Shown: positions 41,525 to 51,838 of the stretch, in pieces
Numbering within the stretch: the stretch's first letter is position 1
Layout of the letters: every line of letters starts with the position of its first letter
NCBI GenBank assembly: GCA_948099385.1
Contig: CANUEZ040000196.1
Span: 417,001 to 481,000, forward strand
DNA length: 64,000 bases
Direction: 5' to 3'
DNA from: Fasciola hepatica
Lineage: Eukaryota > Platyhelminthes > Trematoda > Plagiorchiida > Fasciolidae
The notes under the pieces: generated by a model
The model's input: the letters and a program-made list of their open reading frames with translations, nothing else
What the model was told of the DNA's origin: nothing
Databases searched by the model: none
Position numbers and translations under genes: made by a program

Positions 41525-41574
41525 GCACTGTACAGCTGTTTCATCCTCTAAGGGACTCGACTCATCAGCAGTGC
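41525..41574 (-). ncRNA. Type I hammerhead ribozyme motif (consensus copy)
   Basis: Hammerheads are small self-cleaving RNAs that cut multimeric transcripts into monomers. Reading the minus strand, the parts are, in order: GCACTG (stem I, 3' half), CTGATGA (catalytic core), a 19-nt stem II segment, GAAA (second core strand plus A15.1), CAGCTG with flanking bases forming the palindromic stem III ACAG/CTGT, the cleavage site UA (a GUA triplet), and CAGTGC (stem I, 5' half, perfectly complementary to GCACTG over 6 bp). All invariant core positions (C3, U4, G5, A6, G8, A9, G12, A13, A14, A15.1, U16.1) and an allowed H17 are present. Cleavage would fall between 41531 and 41530. Stem III has no loop when fully paired, so it could form as two pairs with an AGCU loop or between two RNAs, as in other satellite hammerheads. 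Stem II is the weak point: its closing pair is G-U and its 5' side contains a GAGTC duplication. The motif is clear; its activity is inferred. Confidence 0.85.
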
Positions 41575-41622
41575 ACATCGACCGAGCCCCCACGGGCACT
41601 CCAACAACCGGTGAACCATTGT

Positions 41623-41631
41623 GAATCGAAC
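41623..41631 (-). promoter_or_regulatory. B-box-like element of an internal Pol III promoter
   Basis: The minus strand reads GTTCGATTC, which fits the B-box consensus GWTCRANNC fully. It lies between the A-box-like site and the hammerhead, 48 nt upstream of the ribozyme. Copies with AATCAAAC on the plus strand lose the central C. Family A has GTTCGACTG and misses the last base. Box order and strand match a transcript that would include the ribozyme. Confidence 0.45.
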
Positions 41632-41680
41632 AACTTAACAACACAAGGCTATCCGGGATGGCTCTCAACGCTTTGTTCAA

Positions 41681-41691
41681 CATCTACACTA
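41681..41691 (-). promoter_or_regulatory. A-box-like element of an internal Pol III promoter
   Basis: The minus strand reads TAGTGTAGATG, which fits TRGYNNARNNG at every fixed position. It lies 49 nt upstream of a B-box-like element on the same strand, within the usual spacing for tRNA-type promoters. The sequence recurs in most family B monomers. In family A the site reads TATTGTATATG or TAGTGTATATG and does not fit. An 11-base degenerate match is weak evidence alone. Confidence 0.4.
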
Positions 41692-42390
41692 CATGATATA
41701 GCTCCCTTCCCAAACTCGCTTCAAATTTGAATGGTAAGAACCAGCTTCGCGCACACCGATCGACTCCTATGATGGATGACTTCTCTGTAGGGGCCTACGT
41801 ACAACCAGCGCATTCCCAAATGAACAACCTACACAGTTTCCTTACTATGCATGCAATTGATTAGTAGTACGAGATTAGATCAGATTAGATTAGATTTGTA
41901 TAATATGATTGATCATGCAGCTTGAACGCTCAACTGAGCATTGAAATCCATGGAAGCACTGTAGAGCTGTTTCATCCTCTAAGGGACTCGACTCATCAGC
42001 AGTGCACATCGACCGAGCCCCCACGGGCACTCCAACAACCGGTGAACCATTGTGAATCGAACAACTTAACAACACAAGGCTATCCGGGATGGCTCTCAAC
42101 GCTTTGTTCAACATCTACACTACATGATATAGCACCCTTCCCAAACTCGTTTCAAATTTGAATGGTAAGAACCAGCTTCGCAAACACCGATCGACTCCTA
42201 TGATGGATGACTTCTCTGTAGGGGCCTAAGTACAACCAACGCATTCCCAAATGAACAACCTACACAGCTTCCTTACTATGCATGCAACTGATTAGTAGTA
42301 CGAGATTTGTTTATTCAGATTAGATTAGATTTGTATAATATGATTGATCATGCAGCTTGAACGCTCAACTGAGCATTGAAATCCATGGAG

Positions 42391-42440
42391 GCACTTTACA
42401 GCTGTTTCATCATTGTTGGGACTCGACTCATCAGCAGTGC
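42391..42440 (-). ncRNA. Hammerhead motif with replaced stem II loop
   Basis: On the plus strand, CATCATTGTTGGG replaces CATCCTCTAAGGG, so the GGA that could pair with TCC in stem II is lost. GTC/GAT pairing next to the core is kept. The base after the cleavage site also changes (CTGTA then AAGTGC), removing one stem I pair. The monomers at 49679 and 51408 carry the same version. Confidence 0.68.
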
Positions 42441-45400
42441 ACATCGACCAAGCCCCCACGGGCACTCCAACAACTGGTGAACCATTGTGAATCGAACAAC
42501 TTAACAACACAAGGCTATCCGGGATGGCTCTCAACGCTTTGTTCAACATCTACACTACATGATATAGCACGCTTCCCAAACTCGCTTCAAATTTGAATGG
42601 TAAGAACCAGTATCGCGCACACCGATCGACTCCTATGATGGATGACCTCTCTGTAGGGGCCTAAGTACAACCAACGCATTCCCAAATGAACAACCTACAC
42701 AGCTTCCTTACTATGCATGCAATTGATTAGTAGTACGAGATGAGATCAGATTAGATTAGATTTGTATAATATGATTGATCATGCAACTTGAACGCTCCAC
42801 TGAGCATTGAAATCCATGGAAGCACTGTAAAGCTGTTTCATCCTCTAAGGGACTCGACTCATCAGCAGTGCACATCGACCGACAAACACACGGGCAATCC
42901 AACAACCGGTGAACCATTGTGAATCGAACAACTTACCAACACAAGGCTATCCGGCATGGCTATCAACGCTTTGTTCAACATCTACACTACATGATATAGC
43001 ACCCTTCCCAAACTCGCTCTAAATTTGAATGGTAAGAACCAGATTCGCAAACACAGATCGACTCCTATGATGGATGACTTCTCTGTAGGGGCCTACGTAC
43101 AACCAGCGCATTCCCAAATGAACAACCTACACAGCTTCCTTACTATGCATGCAATTGATTAGTAGTACGAGATGAGATCAGATTAGATTAGATTTGTATA
43201 ATATGATTGATCATGCAATTTGAACGCTCAACTGAGCATTGAAATCCATGGAAGCACTGTACAGCTGTTTCATCCTCTAAGGGACTCGACTCATCAGCAG
43301 TGCACATCGACCGACCCCCCACGGGCACTCCAACAACCGGTGAACCATTGTGAATCGAACAACTTAACAACACAAGGCTATCCGGGATGGCTCTCAACGC
43401 TTTGTTCAACATCTACATTACATGATATAGCACCCTTCCCAAACTCGCTTCAAATTTGAATGGTAAGAACCAGATTCGCAAACACCGATCGACTCCTATG
43501 ATGGATGACTTCTCTGTAGGGGCCTAAGTACAACCAACGCATTCCCAAATGAACAACCTACACAGCTTCCTTAATATGCATGCAATTGATTAGTAGTACG
43601 AGATCAGATCAGATTAGATTAGATTTGTATGATATGATTGATCATGCAGCTTGAACGCTGAACTGAGCATTGAAATCCATGGAAGCACTGTACAGCTGTT
43701 TCATCCTCTAAGGGACTCGACTCATCAGCAGTGCACATCGACCGACAAACACACGGGCACTCCAACAACTGGTGAACCATTGTGAATCGAACAACTTAAC
43801 AACACAAGGCTATCCGGCATGGCTATCAACGCTTTGTTCAACATCTACACTACATGATATAGCACCCTTCCCAAACTCGCTCTAAATTTGAATGGTAAGA
43901 ACCAGATTCGCGCACACCGATCGACTCCTATGATGGATGACTTCTCTGTAGGGGCCTAAGTACAACCAACGCATTCCCAAATGAACAACCTACACAGCTT
44001 CCTTACTATGCATGCAATTGATTAGTAGTACGAGATTAGATCAGATCAGATTAGATTAGATTTGTATAATATGATTGATCATGCAGCTTGAACGCTCAAC
44101 TGAGCATTGAAATCCATGGAAGCACTGTAAAGCTGTTTCATCCTCTAAGGGACTCGACTCATCAACAGTGCACATCGACCGACAAACACACGGGCACTCC
44201 AACAACCGGTGAACCATTGTGAATCAAACAACTTAACAACACAAGGCTATCCGGGATGGCTATCAACGCTTTGTTCAACATCTACACTACATGATATAGC
44301 ACCCTTCCCAAACTCGCTTCCAATTTGAATGGTAAGAACCAGCTTCGCGCACACCGATCCACTCCTTTGATGGATGATTTCTCTGTAGGGGCCTAAGAAC
44401 AACCAACGTATACCCAAATGAACAACCTACACAGCTTCCTTACTATGCATGCAATTGATTAGTAGTACGAGATGAGATCAGATTAGATTTGTATAACATG
44501 ATTGATCATGCAGCTTGAACGCTCAACTGAGCATTGAAATCCATGGAAGCACTGTACAGCTGTTTCATCCTCTAAGGGACTCGACTCATCAGCAGTGCAC
44601 ATCGACCGAGCCCCCACGGGCACTCCAACAACCGGTGAACCATTGTGAATCGAACAACTTAACAACACAAGGCTATCCGGGATGGCTCTCAACGCTTTGT
44701 TCAACATCTACACTACATGATATAGCACCCTTCCCAAACTCGCTCTAAATTTGAATGGTAAGAACCAGCTTCGCAAACACCGATCGACTCCTATGATGGA
44801 TGAATTCTCTGTAGGGGTCTAAGTACAACCAACACATTCCCAAATGAACAACCTACACAGCTTCCTTACTATGCATGCAATTGATTAGTAGTACGAGATT
44901 AGATCAGATTAGATTAGATTTGTATAATATGATTGATCATGCAGCTTGAACGCTCAACTGAGCATTGAAATCCATGAAAGCACTGTACAGCTGTTTCATC
45001 CTCTAAGGGACTCGACTCATCAGCAGTGCACATCGACCGACGAACACACGGGCACTCCAACAACCGGTGAACCATTGTGAATCGAACAACTTAACTACAC
45101 AAGGCTATCCGGCATGGCTATCAACGCTTTGTTCAACATCTACACTACATGATATAGCACCCTTCCCAAACTCGCTTCCAATTTGAATGGTAAGAACCAG
45201 CTTCGCGCACACCGATCCACTCATTTGATGGATGATTTCTCTGTAGGGGCCTAAGTACAACCAACGTTTACCCAAATGAACAACCTACACAGCTTCCTTA
45301 CTATGCATGCAATTGATTAGTAGTACGAGATGAGATCAGATTAGATTTGTATAACATGATTGATCATGCAGCTTGAACGCTCAACTGAGCATTGAAATCC

Positions 45401-46273
45401 ATGGAAGCACTGTACAGCTGTTTCATCCTCTAAGGGACTCGACTCATCAGCAGTGCACATCGACCGAGCCCCCACGGGCACTCCAACAACCGGTGAACCA
45501 TTGTGAATCGAACAACTTAACAACACAAGGCTATCCGGGATGGCTCTCAACGCTTTGTTCAACATCTACACTACATGATATAGCACCCTTCCCAAACTCG
45601 CTTCAAATTTGAATGGTAAGAACCAGCTTCGCGCACACCGATCGACTCCTATGATGGATGACTTCTCTGTAGGGGTCTAAGTACAACCAACGCATTCCCA
45701 AATGAACAAGCTACACAGCTTCCTTACTATGCATGCAATTGATTAGTAGTACGAGATTAGATCAGATTAGATTAGATTTGTATAATATGACTGATCATGC
45801 AGCTTGAACGCTCAACTGAGCATTGAAATCCATGGAAGCACTGTACAGCTGTTTCATCCTCTAAGGGACTCGACTCATCAGCAGTGCACATCGACCGACA
45901 AACACACGGGCACTCCAACAACCGGTGAACCATTGTGAATCGAACAACTTAACAACACAAGGCTATCCGGCATGGCTATCAACGCTTTGTTCAACATCTA
46001 CACTACATGATATAGCACCCTTCCCAAACTCGCTCTAAATTTGAATGGTAAGAACCAGATTCGCAAACACCGATCGACTCCTATGATGGATGACTTCTCT
46101 GTAGGGGCCTAAGTACAACCAACGCATTCCCAAATGAACAACCTACACAGCTTCCTCACTATGCATGCAATTGATTAGTAGTACGAGATTTGTTAAATCA
46201 GATTAGATTAGATTTGTATAATATGATTGATCATGCAGCTTGAACGCTCAACTGAGCATTGAAATCCATGGAA

Positions 46274-46323
46274 GCACTGTAAAGCTGTTTCATCCTCTAA
46301 GGGACTCGACTCATCAACAGTGC
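46274..46323 (-). ncRNA. Hammerhead motif with altered core position 3
   Basis: The core strand is TTGATGA, so the invariant C3 is U, and stem III reads ACAGCTTT, which breaks the pair next to the cleavage site. It is predicted to be inactive. The double change is shared with the monomers at 44077 and 52275. C3 alone is changed at 47091, 53573, 55294 and 57006. At 47091, A15.1 is also changed to G. Confidence 0.7.
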
Positions 46324-46659
46324 ACATCGACCGAGCCCCCACGGGCACTCCAACAACCGGTGAACCATTGTGAATCGAACAACTTAACAACACAAGGCTA
46401 TCCGGGATGGCTATCAACGCTTTGTTCAACATCTACACTACATGATATAGCACCCTTCCCAAACTCGCTTCCAATTTGAATGGTAAGAACCAGCTTCGCG
46501 CACACCGATCCACTCCTTTGATGGATGATTTCTCTGTAGGGGCCTAAGTACAACCAACGTATACCCAAATGAACAACCTACACAGCTTCCTTACTATGCA
46601 TGCAATTGATTAGTAGTACGAGATGAGATCAGATTAGATTAGATTTGTATAATATGATT

Positions 46660-49600
46660 GATCATGCAATTTGAACGCTCAACTGAGCATTGAAATCCAT
46701 GGAAGCACTGTACAGCTGTTTCATCCTCTAAGGGACTCGACTCATCAGCAGTGCACATCGACCGAGCCCCCACGGGCACTCCAACAACCGGTGAACCATT
46801 GTGAATCGAACAACTTAACAACACAAGGCTATCCGGCATGGCTATCAACGCTTTGTTCAACATCTACACTACATGATATAGCACCCTTCCCAAACTCGTT
46901 TCAAATTTGAATGGTAAGAACCAGCTTCGCGCACACCGATCGACTCCTATGATGGATGACTTCTCTGTAGGGGCCTACGTACAACCAGCGCATTCCCAAA
47001 TGAACAACCTACACAGTTTCCTTACTATGCATGCAATTGATTAGTAGTACGAGATGAGATCAGATTAGATTAGATGTGTATAATATGATTGATCATGCAA
47101 TTTGAACGCTCAACTGAGCATTGAAATCCATGGAAGCACTGTACAGCTGCTTCATCCTCTAAGGGACTCGACTCATCAACAGTGCACATCGACCGAGCCC
47201 CCACGGGCACTCCAACAACCGGTGAACCATTGTGAATCGAACAACTTAACAACACAAGGCTATCCGGGATGGCTCTCAACGCTTTGTTCAACATCTACAC
47301 TACATGATATAGCACCCTTCCCAAACTCGCTTCCAATTTGAATGGTAAGAACCAGCTTCGCGCACACCGATCGACTCCTATGATGGATGACGTCTCTGTA
47401 GGGGCCTCAGTACAACCAACGCATTCCCAAATGAACAACCTACACAGCTTCCTTACTATGCATGCAATTGATTAGTAGTACGAGATGAGATCAGATTAGA
47501 TTAGATTTGTATAATATGATTGATCATGCAATTTGAACGCTCAACTGAGCATTGAAAGCCATGGAAGCACTGTACAGCTGTTTCATCCTCTAAGGGACTC
47601 GACTCATCAGCAGTGCACATCGACCGAGCCCCCACGGGCACTCCAACAACCGGTGAACCATTGTGAATCGAACAACTTAACAACACAAGGCTATCCGGGA
47701 TGGCTCTCAATGCTTTGTTCAACATCTACACTACATGATATAGCACCCTTCCCAAATCGCTCTTAATTTGAATGGTAAGAACCAGCTTCGCGCACACCGA
47801 TCGACTCCTATGATGGATGACTTCTCTGTAGGGGCCTACGTACAACCAGCGCATTCCCAAATGAACAACCTACACAGCTTCCTTACTATGCATGCAATTG
47901 ATTAGTAGTACGAGATGAGATCAGATTAGATTAGATTTGTATAATATGATTGATCATGCAATTTGAACGCTCAACTGAGCATTGAAATCCATGGAAGCAC
48001 TGTACAGCTGTTTCATCCTCTAAGGGACTCGACTCATCAGCAGTGCACATCGACCGAGCCCCCACGGGCACTCCAACAACCGGTGAACCATTGTGAATCG
48101 AACAACTTAACAACACAAGGCTATCCGGGATGGCTCTCAACGCTTTGTTCAACATCTACACTACATCATATAGCACCCTTCCCAAACTCGCTTCAAATTT
48201 GAATGGTAAGAACCAGCTTCGCGCACACCGATCGACTCCTATGATGGATGACTTCTCTGTAGGGGCCTACGTACAACCAGCGCATTCCCAAATGAACAAC
48301 CTACACAGCTTCCTTACTATGCATGCAATTGATTAGTAGTACGAGATGAGATCAGATTAGATTAGATTTGTATAATATGATTGATCATGCAATTTGAACG
48401 CTCAACTGAGCATTGAAATCCATGGAAGCACTGTACAGCTGTTTCATCCTCTAAGGGACTCGACTCATCAGCAGTGCACATCGACCGAGCAAACACGGGC
48501 ACTCCAACAACCGGTGAACCATTGTGAATCGAAGAACGTAACAACACAAGGCTATCCGGGATGGCTCTCAACGCTTTGTTCAACATCTACACTACATGAT
48601 ATAGCACCCTTCCCAAATCGCTCTTAATTTGAATGGTAAGAACCAGCTTCGCGCACACCGATCGACTCCTATGATGGATGACTTCTCTGTAGGGGCCTAC
48701 GTACAACCAGCGCATTCCCAAATGAACAACCTACACAGCTTCCTTACTATGCATGCAATTGATTAGTAGTACGAGATGAGATCAGATTAGATTAGATTTG
48801 TATAATATGATTGATCATGCAATTTGAACGCTCAACTGAGCATTGAAATCCATGGAAGCACTGTACAGCTGTTTCATCCTCTAAGGGACTCGACTCATCA
48901 GCAGTGCACATCGACCGAGCCCCCACGGGCACTCCAACAACCGGTGAACCATTGTGAATCGAACAACTTAACAACACAAGGCTATCCGGGATGGCTCTCA
49001 ACGCTTTGTTCAACATCTACACTACATGATATAGCACCCTTCCCAAACTCGCTTCAAATTTGAATGGTAAGAACCAGATTCGCGCACACCGATCGACTCC
49101 TATGATGGATGACTTCTCTGTAGGGGCCTACGTACAACCAGCGCATTCCCAAATGAACAACCTACACAGCTTCCTTACTATGCATGCAATTGATTAGTAG
49201 TACGAGATGAGATCAGATTAGATTAGATTTGTATAATATGATTGATCATGCAATTTGAACGCTCAACTGAGCATTGAAATCCATGGAAGCACTGTACAGC
49301 TGTTTCATCCTCTAAGGGACTCGACTCATCAGCAGTGCACATCGACCGAGCAAACACGGGCACTCCAACAACCGGTGAACCATTGTGAATCGAACAACTT
49401 TACAACACAAGGCTATCCGGGATGGCTCTCAACGCTTTGTTCAACATCTACATTACATGATATAGCACCCTTCCCAAACTCGCTTCAAATTTGAATGGTA
49501 AGAACCAGCTTCGCGCACACCGATCGACTCCTATGATGGATGACTTCTCTGTAGGGGCCTAAGTACAACCAACGCATTCCCAAATGAACAACCTACACAG

Positions 49601-51838
49601 CTTCCTTACTATGCATGCAATTGATTAGTGTTACGAGATTTGTTAATTCAGATTAGATTAGATTTGTATAATATGATTGATCATGCAGCTTGAACGCTCA
49701 ACTGAGCATTGAAATCCATGGAGGCACTTTACAGCTGTTTCATCATTGTTGGGACTCGACTCATCAGCAGTGCACATCGACCAAGCCCCCACGGGCACTC
49801 CAACAACCGGTGAACCATTGTGAATCGAACAACTTAACAACACAAGGCTATCCGGGATGGCTCTCAACGCTTTGTTCAACATCTACACTACATGATATAG
49901 CACGCTTCCCAAACTCGCTTCAAATTTGAATGGTAAGAACCAGTATCGCGCACACCGATCGACTCCTATGATGGATGACTTCTCTGTAGGGGCCTAAGTA
50001 CAACCAACGCATTCCCAAATGAACAACCTACACAGCTTCCTTACTATGCATGCAATTGATTAGTAGTACGAGATGAGTTCAGATTAGATTAGATTTGTAT
50101 AATATGATTCATCATGCAATTTGAACGCTCAACTGAGCATTGAAATCCATGGAAGCACTGTAAAGCTGTTTCATCCTCTAAGGGACTCGACTCATCAGCA
50201 GTGCACATCGACCGAGCCCCCACGGGCACTCCAACAACCGGTGAACCATTGTGAATCGAACAACTTAACAACACAAGGCTATCCGGGATGGCTCTCAACG
50301 CTTTGTTCAACATCTACATTACATGATATAGCACCCTTCCCAAACTCGCTTCAAATTTGAATGGTAAGAACCAGCTTCGCGCACACCGATCGACTCCTAT
50401 GATGGATGACTTCTCTGTAGGGGCCTACGTACAACCAGCGCATTCCCAAATGAACAACCTACACAGCTTCCTTACTATGCATGCAATTGATTAGTAGTAC
50501 GAGATGAGATCAGATTAGATTAGATTTGTATAATATGATTGATCATGCAATTTGAACGCTCAACTGAGCATTGAAATCCATGGAAGCACTGTACAGCTGT
50601 TTCATCCTCTAAGGGACTCGACTCATCAGCAGTGCACATCGACCGAGCCCCCACGGGCACTCCAACAACCGGTGAACCATTGTGAATCGAACAACTTAAC
50701 AACACAAGGCTATCCGGGATGGCTCTCAACGCTTTGTTCAACATCTACATTACATGATATAGCACCCTTCCCAAACTCGCTTCAAATTTGAATGGTAAGA
50801 ACCAGATTCGCAAACACCGATCCACTCCTTTGATGGATGAATTCTCTGTAGGGGCCTACGTACAACCAGCGCATTCCCAAATGAACAACCTACACAGCTT
50901 CCTTACTATGCATGCAATTGATTAGTAGTACGAGATGAGATCAGATTAGATTAGATTTGTATAATATGATTGATCATGCAATTTGAACGCTCAACTGAGC
51001 ATTGAAATCCATGGAAGCACTGTACAGCTGTTTCATCCTCTAAGGGACTCGACTCATCAGCAGTGCACATCGACCGACAAACACACGGGCACTCCAACAA
51101 CCGGTGAACCATTGTGAATCGAACAACTTTACAACACAAGGCTATCCGGGATGGCTCTCAACGCTTTGTTCAACATCTACATTACATGATATAGCACCCT
51201 TCCCAAACTCGCTTCAAATTTGAATGGTAAGAACCAGCTTCGCGCACACCGATCGACTCCTATGATGGATGACTTCTCTGTAGGGGCCTAAGTACAACCA
51301 ACGCATTCCCAAATGAACAACCTACACAGCTTCCTTACTATGCATGCAATTGATTATTGTTACGAGATTTGTTAATTCAGATTAGATTAGATTTGTATAA
51401 TATGATTGATCATGCAGCTTGAACGCTCAACTGAGCATTGAAATCCATGGAGGCACTTTACAGCTGTTTCATCATTGTTGGGACTCGACTCATCAGCAGT
51501 GCACATCGACCAAGCCCCCACGGGCACTCCAACAACCGGTGAACCATTGTGAATCGAACAACTTAACAACACAAGGCTATCCGGGATGGCTCTCAACGCT
51601 TTGTTCAACATCTACACTACATGATATAGCACGCTTCCCAAACTCGCTTCAAATTTGAATGGTAAGAACCAGTATCGCGCACACCGATCGACTCCTATGA
51701 TGGATGACTTCTCTGTAGGGGCCTAAGTACAACCAGCGCATTCCCAAATGAACAACCTACACAGCTTCCTTACTATGCATGCAATTGATTAGTAGTACGA
51801 GATGAGTTCAGATTAGATTAGATTTGTATAATATGATT
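46660..51838. repeat. Recently homogenised family B block
   Basis: Most monomers here share CATGCAATTTGAAC (instead of CATGCAGCTTGAAC) and GCCTACGTACAACCAGCGC (instead of GCCTAAGTACAACCAACGC) and differ by only a few bases. All but one (50972) are G-type or the related CAAACACGGG form. Similarity between neighbours is visibly higher than in most of the array, indicating recent amplification. The marker spacing is mostly 430 or 431 bp. Confidence 0.78.
49679..51407. repeat. Four-monomer repeat with replaced stem II
   Basis: The monomer at 49679 recurs at 51408, 1729 bp away, and both are preceded by a near-identical join (TTACGAGATTTGTTAATTC). The shared markers are TCATTGTTGGG, CCAAGCCCCCACGG, GCACGCTTCCC and CAGTATCGCGC. 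A third copy of this monomer lies at 42346, about 7.3 kb upstream. Confidence 0.78.

Larger units (their letters stand above)
41480..41910. repeat. Representative family B monomer, G-type
   Basis: This 431-bp copy is close to the consensus. In order it holds GATCATGCAG, the small dyad GCTCA-AC-TGAGC, the minus-strand hammerhead (41525-41574), the G-type module CGAGCCCCCACGGG, the B-box-like site (41623-41631), the A-box-like site (41681-41691), the conserved block around CTCCTATGATGGATGAC, the TGCATGCA and CAATTG palindromes, and the GATTA/GATCA tract leading into the next monomer. Variation between copies is concentrated in a few windows: the 22 bp after CTTGAAC, the G/C module, the CTCGCTTCAAATTTG site, CAGCTTCGCGCAC versus CAGATTCGCAAAC, and the GATTA tract. 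Long stretches between them are almost invariant. Confidence 0.92.

Noticed and set aside
41623..41691. A tRNA gene
   Set aside because: The A- and B-box-like sites fit, but the surrounding sequence does not fold into an acceptor stem or a recognisable anticodon arm, so this is not a tRNA.
48130..48336. A 68-codon plus-strand open frame unique to one monomer
   Set aside because: It arises only because GCCTAAG became GCCTACG, removing a stop, and TACATGATAT became TACATCATAT. No other support for coding.
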